Shown: positions 32,885 to 44,700 of the stretch, in pieces
How positions within the stretch are numbered: position 1 is the stretch's first letter
How the letters are laid out: each line of letters opens with the position of its first letter
Source: Eimeria necatrix
Lineage: Eukaryota > Apicomplexa > Conoidasida > Eucoccidiorida > Eimeriidae
Length of the DNA: 64,000 nt
Assembly: GCF_000499385.1 (NCBI RefSeq)
Contig: NW_013654875.1
Span: 1-64,000 of the forward strand
Direction of reading: 5' to 3'
The notes under the pieces: generated by a model
What the model was told of the DNA's origin: nothing
Seen by the model: only the letters and a program-made list of their open reading frames with translations
Databases searched by the model: none
Program-made: the position numbers and the translations under genes

Positions 32885-35434
32885 TCACTTGGATTGATTC
32901 ATCGACGCGAAGGGATTGGAAGACGTGACTGCTGATCCGACAGGAGCCCCCACGGGAGTCCCGAAAGGCGTCGACTGCTGTTGCACTGCCGGTGGCCTGT
33001 ATGTTTGCTGCATGCCCATTGCCTGCTGCGGCGGCTGCATTGGTTGTTGAAGCTGCGACTGCTGCAGAGGCTGTTGTTGAAATGGACTTCCCCCAAAGTG
33101 GGATCCCTGTAATGAAGCAAATGGATTGGATGGCCTTGCTGCCGGTTGCTGGGGGCCCCGCATGCTCGCAAAGGGGTTTCGCTGTTGTGGCTGCTGCTGC
33201 GGCGGCAATTGCTGTACTTGAAGCAAATGATTTGGCGGCTGGTGCTGCTGCAACATGGAATTCTGGTGCTGCTGCTGTTGCAACATCAACTGTGGAGAAC
33301 GATTTGGTAGAGCCCCTCCCATCCCAAAAGGCTGCTGCTGCGGCTGCTGCTGCATGCCAAACAATGAACTATTTGGCTGCTGAATCGGTTGCATCTGCGG
33401 CATCATGGGCTGCTGCAGCATGTGCTGTTGCGGCTGGAGACCTCCGGGCGCCCTCCATTGTTGTTGTGACGGATCTATTAGTGAGCCAAGAGGCCCTCCT
33501 TGCTGAGGCATCTGCATCTGCTGCAAGCCTGGTGCCATAAGACTTTGTGGGGCTTGTCCCTGCCTCCACATACTAGCGTTCTGCTGTTGATGCTGTTGCG
33601 GTTGCTGCTGCTGTTGCTGCCCATGAGGCGCAGGTGCCATACCCATGCCTGCAAGCCCTCCCATACCAGGAAGAGCATTTTGCTGGCAGCCTTGTGGGGC
33701 CCCTGTGTCTGCTGCGCCCGTCCAAAGGTTGCTACTCGGCTGTGGCCAGCCAGATGAAACGAAATCCTCCTGGGGGGCACCTCCCTTTCGTCTGCTGCTG
33801 CTTTTCTCTGCGCGGGATCCTCGTGGCCTCGACGCAGCCCAGGTGGCCCGTGGCGGAGAGTCCTACAGAAAAGCAAAAAAATGCAACTTCGCTCGGCTAC
33901 ACTTTGCCGAAGCGTTAATGTGCATACAAATGCACAGAGAAATGTACGAATTCATGTGCACGTGCACGTATATTTGTAAAAAACGTTTGCGTGTCTGCTA
34001 TCTGCACTCTAAATGTGTGAACGCCTAATTGTGCCGGTCTGTTTGAGTAATGGAACTGTGCCATGCACAAGCTGATGCAAACACACAAGTACACAAGAAA
34101 AATCATATACAGAGTTCTGCGTTTTGCAGGTGCAGGCATGGATGGAGACGCACAGGAAAGATAAACGTAAGAGACTGAACAGGGCCCCACAGACACAATG
34201 ATGCCGAAACACACATGGCACAGACACGCAGGAGGAGATGGCGTAAGCAGATCCAGTGCTGCAGCAGATGAGACTGAAGCATACATCACTCATGTCAGGG
34301 GATTCGCTCGACGAGGATGGTGTTTCCCTCCTCCTGGAATGGCCGCGGCCGTGGCGCCTTCTTCTATCAGGGGCCCTCGCTGAAGAGGATGAGCGGCGAT
34401 GAGACCTACTGCTACCTCCGCCACTATCACGGGTGCTGCTGCTACTGTTGCCCCTACGGCGGAACCATAAAGCTCAGAAAGGAAAAGAGGCGCACAATCA
34501 GGCAGAACAGAAGTACACGCAGCTACAGAGAAAGATACTGCAGAGCCAAGAGCAGCGGTATATATATACATATATATATGCATAACGAGAAGTGGACAAG
34601 GACAACCAAACGCATGGCTGCAGGACGAAACGAGACGTGGGAGCAAGATACGGAGTGCAGACCCGAAAAACTTGTAAGGTGCATGGAAGCCACGCGCATA
34701 AACAAAGCGGGAAAGTGGAAATAAGCAGGACCTCTCCCTGTCCCCTGAATTTTAAAGTGCTAGGCGCATCTAATAACTTTGTACTCTCCCTTCTCATTCC
34801 CTGTATGTTTATCTTTCTGCCCACGAGGGCCTTTGTATCTATCCCCTTCTGTCAGTACACGTTTACCAACCTCCCTGTCGCTGCTTGTCTCCTTTTGTCT
34901 CCATGTCTTATCCGCCTCTCCTCCTGTGCAACTGCACTCCTCTAACGTGTCTAGTGCTATCTCTAGACCTGTAACTGTGAGTGCCAATATCTGGGTCTTC
35001 GCGTCTCAATCCCCTCTCGGCCTACTTAAATATCTTTGCATTCACTCCCACTTGTGTGCCCTAGACTCACCCAAATTTATTCAACATTTTTTGAACTTCG
35101 AAAGCTGTGAATCTGTCTGTCCCAATTTTCTTTGCCGAGCTCTTCCCTGAGCTACAGCCCGCGCAAAGAAATTCATAACGCTGGAGATCCACTGAACAGA
35201 CTCCCTGAGTAACCCAAGAGAGCAGGCAGCAGGCAAGACACATTTTCACAAGACCACACGAATAAAGAAACATTGCATAATTCCGCGGCGCTTAAAACTG
35301 CAAAAAAACTAACAGCAGAACAAGCAGTATATTACCCCTCTGCCGCAAATAGCGCACTGATCGTGGCTGTTCGCGAGAAAGTAAAGCTTTTCAAGATTGA
35401 CAGCATCTTCATATTCCGTCTTGCTGAGACCCAT
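32885..35434 (-). CDS. ArfGAP-fold adaptor of the AGFG type with NPF motifs
   Basis: Exon 1 (35434-35336) starts MGLSKTEYEDAVNLEKLYFL and ends in CAICGRG. Exon 2 (35204-35071) continues GVCSVDLQRYEFLCAGC. Together they give C-x2-C-x16-C-x2-C, the exact ArfGAP zinc-finger spacing, followed by an ArfGAP-like helix (FTAFEVQKMLNKFG). The Arg expected five residues after the last Cys is a Ser. A third exon completing the domain was not fixed. A Ser/Arg-rich exon (about 34461-34288: RRSSSSARAPDRRRRHGRGH) joins in phase to the last exon (33862-32885), which is Gln/Met/Pro-rich and has three NPFAS motifs, the last ten residues from the stop. NPF is the ligand of EH domains, and AGFG/Hrb proteins pair an ArfGAP finger with NPF tails. 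The role in endocytic sorting is inferred from that family. Confidence 0.65.
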
Positions 35435-37124
35435 CTCAGCCGCTGAGGCTGAACTGAACCCCATTTTCAGTTCCTGATGTAGCCTTTTCCGCTTGCGCTT
35501 CTCTGAGTGCCGTTGATTTGTCTAAGGCTTTTGAGGCTACTGTCAATGAATGTGCTGGCGGGGGTAGGGAGCAACACTATCCCTCAGTTCGGCCACTGCA
35601 GCCCCCCGCCAGCCGCTGCAGCCCCACGCTTGCTGCTGTTGCACCTGATGAAATTGTTGCAGCAGGTGTCGATGCCTATTGCTGCCTTCCCGCTCCAGGT
35701 GCTACTGTAACCAGGACTGCCCCTGCTGTTGCTCGGATAAACTCTGCTTTTCCCCAACTGCTCCTTCTGCCGCTAGTATCCACGCTTTTTCTGAACCTGT
35801 CACAGTTACTCTGCTGCTACTGCTGCTACTACGGCCGTCGCTCCTCAGCAGCCGCGATTCCTGCGTGATGATGAAGCTGCCGTACCGAAGCGTCCCGGCC
35901 GCGAAAGAGCAGCTTGCTTCTGCTCCTCAGCTCAAATCTGGTGGGGTTTCGCTGAAAGCGGTTGCCCACAGACGCAATGGAAGTGCCAACAGAGGAGTCC
36001 AGTAGCTGCCGCTTGCAGCGGTGGCGCCCGGCACGGGCTGAGGGAGGCTCTGCTGCTCCTTAGGGCCGCAGTGAGATAAACACAGTTAAAAGCAAGAATG
36101 AGGAACTGAGAATCCGCCTTAGAAAGATAGCAGACAAAAGGAAAGCCGGCAGTAGACGGACTAGCGGCTGAGGCTGTTCAGATGGCAAGCTAGACGCCCA
36201 AAGTGGAGGGACCTGGAATGAAAAAATCCTTTTTCTCTCAAATAAGGGTAACAAAAAAAGGAATCTAGTTCAGGTTGAGGCTACTCTTCCCGCTCCCGCC
36301 TATCCTGCCGTTACTCCTACCGCTCTGGCTGCAGAATTAAAGGGCTGTAGAGAAAGGGCTGTGCTGCACTTCTCCCCTTTCTGTCCATACTCTTGGGCTT
36401 CAGTGCCAGAATAAACAAGTTTGCACTATGAGATTAGGCCTATCGATGAGTCCGCCAGATGAAGCGCTAAACGGCACACAAAACCGCTAACAGAGCGGCT
36501 GCGACTTTGCGCAACGACGCCAACAGTAGCAGCTGTAGCATCTACTGCTGCAGCTAGAGCTGCAACAACAGCAGAGAACGGCGTGTTGAGTGTTTAAACC
36601 CCCTGAAGCACTAACTAAACAAACGAAATGAGACAGGATTTTACGTTGAGAGAAATGTCTGGTGCGCGCCGGTGGGCTGTCTTCATTGCCGCGTTCTACT
36701 ACGGCCCGTCAACAGCACTTTTTCCAGCTATGAAACTTATTTCTATTAGGAATAGACTTTGCTTCACGTCGGACTGAAACATGATCTCCAGTTGCAGGAT
36801 ATGTTGGGGAAACGGTAGTTCTCGCGGGTGATGCTTCCGTTTCCAGACACTGCATTACATGGGATACAGAGTTTTGCTTCACATCTTTAGGTGACTAGTC
36901 GGGTGTGCACGTAGCTTTGCCAGTTACTTTGTGATAAAATACAGGATCTAGTTGAAGGAAAAAGCACAGATGTTGGTAGGTGCTGAAGGTGAAGTCGTTG
37001 CAGCTCCAATTAAGAGGTTGTGGGGACTCCAGTAAGTGTGAAGATCATGCGTGCAGAGTCCCTGCCCAGTAAGTGCCGTGCCTTTACTAAGGAATGTTAA
37101 ATGAGGAAGCTGGTGTGTGTCCGC
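35435..37124. other. Spacer with a degenerate GCT/CTG-rich block
   Basis: No gene assigned. The block 35500-35870 is rich in GCT, CTG and CCT triplets. It can be read on the plus strand for over 100 codons without an ATG near its start, but has no domain pattern. It may be an expanded low-complexity tract upstream of the AGFG-like gene. The rest (35.9-37.1 kb) shows nothing assignable. Confidence 0.4.
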
Positions 37125-37197
37125 GGGCGTCTAGCTCAAATGGTAGAGCGCTCGCTTAGCATGCGAGAGGTAGAGGGATCGATACCCTCGTCGTCCA
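37125..37197 (+). tRNA. tRNA-Ala (anticodon AGC)
   Basis: 73 bases that fold as a standard tRNA without an intron. The acceptor 5' strand GGGCGTC pairs with GTCGTCC, with one U-U mismatch at 6:67. The D-arm is GCTC-AAATGGTA-GAGC. The anticodon stem is CTCGC/GCGAG with loop TTAGCAT (anticodon AGC at 37158-37160). The T-arm is GAGGG-ATCGATA-CCCTC, and the discriminator is A. The G3-U70 wobble pair, the identity element recognised by alanyl-tRNA synthetase, is present. Internal pol III boxes are A (TAGCTCAAATGG) and B (GGATCGATACC). CCA is not encoded. No run of four T follows within 40 bases. Confidence 0.95.
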
Positions 37198-38766
37198 TCG
37201 GATCATCTTCTCTTGTTCTTTCATGTCATTGACTAGCACAGCTCTTTCATGTTATTGACTATCCACAGAGCAGCATCATGTGTCTGGATACTTTTCCGGA
37301 GGCTTGAGGCTGCACGTGTAGGCACGATTAGGCTGACGCAGAGCGTGCGTGCGTTATATTACTTGGAGCGCTCGTCTACGTGCTGACACTACAGGGGTAC
37401 GACAGAGCGTGCGTGGGATAGTATGCAGGGTAATTTCTCGCTTCGAAGAATACACTTACAGAGGCACGCGTGGAGAACGTGTGAAGTCTACAAGAACAAA
37501 TACTTGAAGGCGACTTCACCCAGACTTTTGTAGACCCGCAGGCGTCAGTGTATACGCGAACTACGTAACACCCCGGGTATTGTGCAGATTGTTGAAGTCA
37601 CTGTAACAATCCCAAGTGCATCTCTGGGTTGAGGCGTATACGGTACATACACGTAAGTTGTATTCACTGTAAAAATGCAAAGTGCATCTAGGGGTTAAAG
37701 GGCATACGGTACATAAACGTAAAATGACATCTGCTGTGCGTGCGTGTGTCGGATCGAGAGGTGCAGTGAAGGCCTCTGACGACTTCTCTCATATTTTCAT
37801 TTCGAAAACTGGGAGAGAGAACTGCAAAAGTGGGTTTTTCGACAGGAATCAACGCTTCCACGAAGGAACCATGTAAAATGCATTTAGATGTGCTGGATGT
37901 AAGGAGACGTACTTCTTCGCCTTCGTTGTACATAGACTTCCGGTGCATGCCTTTGTGCATTCGCCGAGACTAGGGAATTAAAATTTAAGGCTCGTCACAG
38001 GGAGAATCTGTTCTCCTTTGCAACCGTTTGCTTGCTTCTTTTTAAACAAAACTTATTCTTTTAAATGAGTTGACGTTTGTACATACACAGTGCTGGGACT
38101 CCAATACGAAGATTAGATAATTCATACAGATACACCTAAATGAATATATATGTACAGGTATGCATTTGAGGGTTCCCATGCACGCATACGTGTACAGCTA
38201 TGTTCATATATGTACGCGTATGTACATAATATGCATTTACGCACTCAGCATTCAAACACATATATCCATTATGTGCTGACATAGGTATGCTTTGGCAAGT
38301 GTGGAGTGCAGTGATGCAAATAGGTGTCCCACACGCAAATATGCACAAAACACTTCAGAAAATAAGCTTGGCTCTGTGTAGAGAGTTAAATATTTAAAAA
38401 AAGACTACAGGGACCTCCCTGCTAAACTTTACGAGGGTAATTCCCTCGCAGAAAACAGAAAAATGTTCCCTTACCAATGTGACGAACTCCTGTTGCTACT
38501 GGTCCTATTCACCCACATGTCTTTTGTCCTGCTACAAATATTGCGGCTCCTGCCGCAGCAGTTTTGGACAGTATCATCGCTGGCGTTGCTTGAGCCTCCC
38601 CAAATCGAATGATTCCATTGATGCAGCGGCTGCTCTCGATCTAATCAGCAGAACGACCACGTACGGCCAAATTTTGCAGTATACACTGTTGCCGCTACTA
38701 CTAACACGCAGCGCGACGAAGAGGACCACGTCTTCACCTGCATGTGTCCTGACCGGAGTTCGCTAC
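37198..38766. other. AT-rich intergenic region
   Basis: Between the tRNA gene and the end of the DENN gene. It holds a diverged 66 bp tandem repeat (listed) and, at 38100-38350, alternating purine-pyrimidine words built on TGTACATATATG. No gene seen. Confidence 0.5.
37599..37730 (+). repeat. Diverged tandem repeat, two 66 bp units
   Basis: Units 37599-37664 and 37665-37730 share CACTGTAA(c/a)AAT, AGTGCATCT, GGGTT and ATACGGTACATA(c/a)ACGTAA. Several substitutions separate them. Confidence 0.75.
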
Positions 38767-41700
38767 TTAGCGCCCGCTCTCAGTGCCACTGTTGTTGCTA
38801 CTAGTGCCGATTCTGTTGCTACTACTGCTACTCCAGGAGCGTTTAGATTGTCTGGATGACACGCACTTCTTTGCAGTCCTCAGAGAGGCAGAAGGCCACG
38901 ATAGAGGCCACCTTGGCCGCAGCAGCACAGTCATGCCCTCATCTACAAGGTGATCCCTGCTTTTCATAGTGATACTGCTGCTGCTGGAGATAGCAGCGGG
39001 AGCTGCAGAGTACGGCCTGACGGGGACAGTGTACTTAACTCCGCAAGGGACACAACATCCCCATGAATAATGCGAAACACTGTGGGAAGCTGTCGGCTCC
39101 GGCTGCGTCGCACCCTCTGTTTTCGTCTTAGCAGTTGCTGCTGTTGGGAGATTGGCACTGCTGACGGGGCTGCCTTTGCTGCTTTTCCAACGGGCTGTTC
39201 TGTCGGCGTCACAGGCCCAGAAAGGCTTACAGTAGGAAGCGGCAGCAGCTGCTGCTTCCTTTTCGGCGCGAATAGAACGGGGACTCGGGGCCCGTAAAGC
39301 TCCCAAAGGATCTTTGCCAGATTCATACAAGTTTCCAGGAGAAGCGCCGTAGGGGGCCTCTGCGTGCCTCTGTAAAAGCACTCCCGGAGGAAGCTCCGGC
39401 AGCTCCGCAGCCCTTGCCTCATCCTGGAGCTGTAAAAAGCTCGCGAACGCTTGCGTGCTGCAAATTTCTTGAACCAAAGGGTCTGCTTCTTTGGGCAACC
39501 CGTGTCCCCTTGACCTGCCTGCTTGGGCAGAGGCTTCCTTGCCTTTCAAAGCGCCCCCACGAGCCCCAACTGCAAGCCCCTCACGTCGACATCCTGTGAA
39601 AGTGTTGCAACCCCTCAGCAAGTCCACAAAAAAACGAAGGAAAGCCTCCCGAACTGCTGCGTCTGCTGCTGCGTCCGCCTGCTTTTGCTGTACTCGCTGC
39701 TGCTCCTCCTGCCGCTGCTGGCAGCACGTGTCAATAGCCAGGGAAGAGCTCCAATCACCGAAAAACCCAAGTGGGTTTTCTGCTGAATCCAGAGGGTGAA
39801 TTTGGGGCTGTGCGCATACAGTGCTTGCCTGTTTCAGTGCAGCAATACGAAGCGCAGCGGCTGCTGCTGCCATATCTGTTTCTTCTTTTTCCGTTGCAGC
39901 CTCTGCCTGCGGAGGAGGCGAATGCTCCGTGTTGGAAATACAATCGCCGCTGCCACTACTGGGGGCAGCAGCAACTGGTGTAGTAGCACACACGTCCTGA
40001 GTGCCAGTGTTGACAGCTGATAAAGTCAACGTGTCGCCTTCCTCAGAGGACTCAAAGGAAACTCCTGAAAACTCACGCCACACAGGGAGCAAGTTACTAC
40101 TCGATTCTGTCGCTGCAGAAGCCACTGCAGCGGCGCCATCATACACTCCTGCTGCAGCAATGAATGTCGCTGGCGCTGAGGAGATCGCAGTGCCGGGGCC
40201 CCAAAGCTCATCTCTGTTGCTGGCCCCCGATACCGCTGCTGCAGCTGTAGACGGTGCAGTAACGCCCCTTGCTGCAGCAGTTGAGGGCCTTGTTCCTGTG
40301 CCCCAAGCTTTACTTCGTTCAAAAACTTCACTACTGCTTCTGCATTGCCGCTGCCACAAAAGCGACACTCCCCTCCGCCCCCGATTGCTAGGTATCGCTG
40401 GCCGCTGTTTCTGCTCTAGCAGCGACAGTGATTGTTGTTCCAGCAGGGGCCCATGCTGGTGCCCTTGTGAAACAATAGCCTCAGCAGATTCTGCTTCACT
40501 CGAAGCAGCAAGCTTTGCTGCGGGGGAAACCCCTGGAGTTGTAATGGGCACGGAATTGTTTGATTTCTCAAAGTAATGCTGCTCCTGTTGTTGCTTTTGT
40601 TGCTGCTCCTCATGCTTTAGTTTGTGGTGCGGCTCTTCCTGTAGTTGCTTTGGTTGCTCCTGCTTTAGCATATGGGGCTCCATCTGCTTCAGTCGTTCCA
40701 GCTGCTCTAACTGCAGTTGCTTTGGTTGTTCTTGTTGCACTTCTTGTAAATTCTCCTGCCACGCATTCTGCCGTTGTTTCGATTCCTTCGACCGCATCCA
40801 TGTGGTCACATCAGCAGCGGCAGCCGCAGCCTTCGCTCCAGCAGGAACAGATGAATAGCGGAGAAGTGCAGGCTGCCCCGGTCCTCCGCGTCCTGTTGCT
40901 ACTGTCGCTGCTGACGCAGCAGCGGCAGCTGCTGCTGCAGCATCCGTTATTTCTGCACCAGCGGCGGACGGCCGCTGCCCCCACAGCCTCCAGAGCCAGT
41001 TGTCTCTCCTGTGCTGTTGTTGCTGCTGCAGTTGCAGCTTGGCGGGCTGTGGTAAGTGTTGCAGCTGCACTTGCAAGCCATGTTGCTGCTGCAGCTGCTG
41101 CTGCTCCGTCTTCCCGGGGGGCAAAAGATTCAAGAACCGAAAAACAGACAGCAGAGCTCCACTGTGAGTGCGCGAGGGTCCACCTCTCTGGCTTGCATTA
41201 CTGTTGCTGTTCCTGCAGCTGCCAGCACCTGCAGTCCCCGCGATACCAGCGGTTGAGGCGGTACCGAAGCTAGCGCTGCTCAAGCCCCTTCCGTAAGGGC
41301 TAAGCAGCAGCCTTTGCTGCTGTTGGTTGGTACTGCTCGTGCGCAAAAGCTGCAGAGGGTCACCCTTTGTTGCGCCTTGAGACTGATGCATTGCTGTTGC
41401 TGACGCACCTAAGCTGCTGGCGCCATTCACATTACCAGAACCACTACTAGCACGGCGTGCGCTGTATGCTGCTGCTTCTTCTGCAGTGTGGGCAGCAATG
41501 CTGTCTCGCAACAACAGCCAATTGGAGGGAAGAAATGCAGGAATCTGGGGTTGCTGCTGCTGTCTCCTTTTTTTGTGCTGCTTCTGCTGGTGACGGTGTA
41601 ACATCTTCCGCTGCTGGCTGGTCAAGTTCTCGTCTACTATTGCTGCTGCTGCAGCCGCTGCTGCTGCAGCCGCAACTAAATCTCCACAAAGTAGAGGTAC

Positions 41701-44700
41701 AAGGCTCGAGACGAGCTGCCCTAGCATGGCTATTGGCAGAGGAGGGAGTCCCCAAGGCGCAGCTCCAGGCGCTGCTGCTGTTGCTGTTGCTTCCGCTGCT
41801 GTAGCTGCTGCTGCTGCGGTGGCGGAAGGTCCAAGTAGCTCGCGCTGCTGCGAGTCTTCCGCTGCTGTCGCGAACGCAACGTGAGAGAGGGAGACAGAGC
41901 AGTTGTCCAGGTCTACCAAATAAACGCCTGCAACAGCACCGGCACCAATACGTCAAAGGCAAGTCAACAAAGCTTCTTCATTAAACTTCGTTGCTCACTT
42001 AAGGACGGCAGAAATAGCAGTGACAATTACGATGGAACGGGGTACAAACAGCAAGAAAATTCCAGCGGCAAGCGCTGCAACTTCAACGGCTCGTTCTGGT
42101 TACGATGCCGAGTCAAAAGGCATCCAGCAACAGCACCGCTTGAAAAGATTAAAAAACTCCAGGACGAACCAAGCGGAAAGCTATCCAAAGACTGAGCAAA
42201 CATATTGATGGCGTATAGCATGTTGCCAGACACGGTATTCGTGCAGTTGCCGTTGTAGTTGCTGCTGGTGCTATTCGTTCCTGCTGTTCCCGCGGCTGCA
42301 CTCGTTGCGGCTGCTGAAAAATCAGGAATCGTGCACACATAAACTGCGGGGGGTGCTGGTCTCCCTCTGGGAGCGCCGCCGCGCCTCCGGTAATTGCTGC
42401 TGCTGCTGGTACCCTTTCCTGGTGGCTGCAGCAGTTCAGCCGTGGCTTCCTGCCTTTCCTGCTGTGGTGTCAGCATGCCCACGCAGAAGGGGAGCGGCAT
42501 AGAAACAAAATGCACTAGAGGGGCTGGAAGCAGCGGGACAAAAACTTGTGAGTACCTTAGAGGATACATCAAGGCTGTAAACAACGCCAAATAATCACAG
42601 CAAAAGCAGCAAATAATGCAAAACTGCAGAGGAAAAAACTAAAACGGTAAAAGTGGAATTTTCAAACAGTCACTGCCACCGTTGTGACGTTGCCATTGCT
42701 GCTGCCCTTGCAGAATCATTGGAGTCTCGTGTAGTGTTGGACAGACGCCTGCTTGCTACACCTGCATAAACACTATACCTTTATCATGCAGTCTTCGCCG
42801 TTGCTGCTATCATTGTCATAGCTGACCTGTGAGTGCGCACGGAAGCAGGCTTAGTCGGTTGACAGATGCGGAGAGCAAGACAATTTGCTTCTCGCAGAGC
42901 AACAAAAGCAAAATTAATAACAGCAATTCCAGGGGGAAATGTTTTAGCAAATCCACAAGGGGAAGCTGCAGCACGCAAGACACAAGAAACACAGGCCATT
43001 CCTAATTTAGCGGTCACGCCATATCAACTGCAGCTGCGGCAGCAACAGATCCATCAAGAACAGCTGTCACAATAGATGCAACAGCACCTTACTTGCAGCA
43101 GCGGCAAGCTTCCAGGAGAGGGCAGCGCGAAATGGAGGGCACGCGCCGATGACAGTGACACGGAAATCTTCAGCGTGTTGCAGGAACAGCCGTCGTTTTT
43201 TCTAAACTTGCTGTTGCCATTCCTTCCCGTACAGCCATTAGGGCAGCTGCTGTTATCGCTGTACAAGTTATGAAATTGCTGTAGCGGCAGCACCTGCCAT
43301 ATGTGCGCCGCCACTGGAGCTGGCGTTTCCGCCACCAGCCTTTCCGCTTGTTGCTGCAGATACAGCAAAGGTGAAGCCAGGAGTAGCCGCTGCTGCACGT
43401 ACTGCTGCTTCTGCAGTACGATGCGGCCCCCGGAAGCGCACGCAGTAGTTTGGCAGAGTGCAGCGTATGAAGTGTACGTGCACCACAGCCACTCATGAAA
43501 GGCCCCAAAGAAGGGAAGCTCAGATAATATGCAGAATGCTCTCTCCACATACAACAGAGGTGGCTTACTGCAACAGGAGTCTGCCACAGCAGCTGCAGGC
43601 CTTGCATCTTCTGCAGTTCGTGTTCCTGCAGTTGATTCTTCCCCCTCCGCCTTTTCTACTTCTTGCTGCGCTTCAACTGCTGGCTTCCTTGCATTTTCAG
43701 CAGGAGCCTCTGCATGTGCTGCAGCGGTGCGTTTGCTGCACTCATTGACGGGACTGCAGCTGTTGTTGTTAGGCACCTCCATAGCTACGAGTTCGAAAAA
43801 ACGGAGGCAGTGTCCATACAAACGACGGCCCTGAAAGTCCGTCAAGACGAAAACAGAAGACGACGGAGAATGCACTCGCAACAGAGATGCGCAGGGGCAC
43901 CCACCCCAGTCGCACATGCATCTTGGATTGCCTGCAGGTGCTGTTCCCGCTGTTGTGGTTGTCGCTGATGGCGCTGTTCCTGCTGTATGCGGGACCTCAG
44001 TTTGTGATACTGCAAGCATTGTCTCTGGGGCCATTGCGGTTGCTGTTGGTGCCGCTTGTACTGGTGAGCTCAGCAGCTCCTGCAAGGCATCCGGATAGTA
44101 TGAATGCCAAGGAGATCTGCACAGCGGTGCTGCAGCATCCAGTCGTTGTTGCTGCGGCGTCAGCAGGGTGCAGAGACAGCCACTGCTGAGAGGGAGCACT
44201 TGCGCTGCACCCTTAGGGAAACAGAATAGTTCTGCTGCGGGGGGGACCTCCGGTGGCAGCCACGAAGCGTCAGAGCCTCCCTCTTCTGGTGTACATGCTC
44301 CAGCCCATGCTGTTGCGGGCTCTTCTGCACTTTCTGCCTTTGGCGATTCCCTTGGTGCTTGTACTCTCTTCGCCGCCATCTCTTGCACAATTACGATCTT
44401 GGGCTTGCCCTTGCGTGTGACGGCTACATCGAAGCTCGGGATGTAACTACAGCTGCAGCAGCCCTGAATGTTCCTTGAGCTCCCCTTGTAATAGATGCTG
44501 CTTCCCCAGTTGCTGTTGCTCCTGTTGCAGGAGTCGACGCTGCGGACTCTGCAACAGACAATAGCAGACGAGTGATGCTTTGACCTACGCTCAGCCTCCG
44601 GACTCTCTTCAGCTGCTGCTGCAACTGCTGGTGCATCTGCTGCGCCGGTTGCTGTCTTGATGTTCGCTGTTGCACCTGCTGCTGGTTTTGTTTCAGATGT

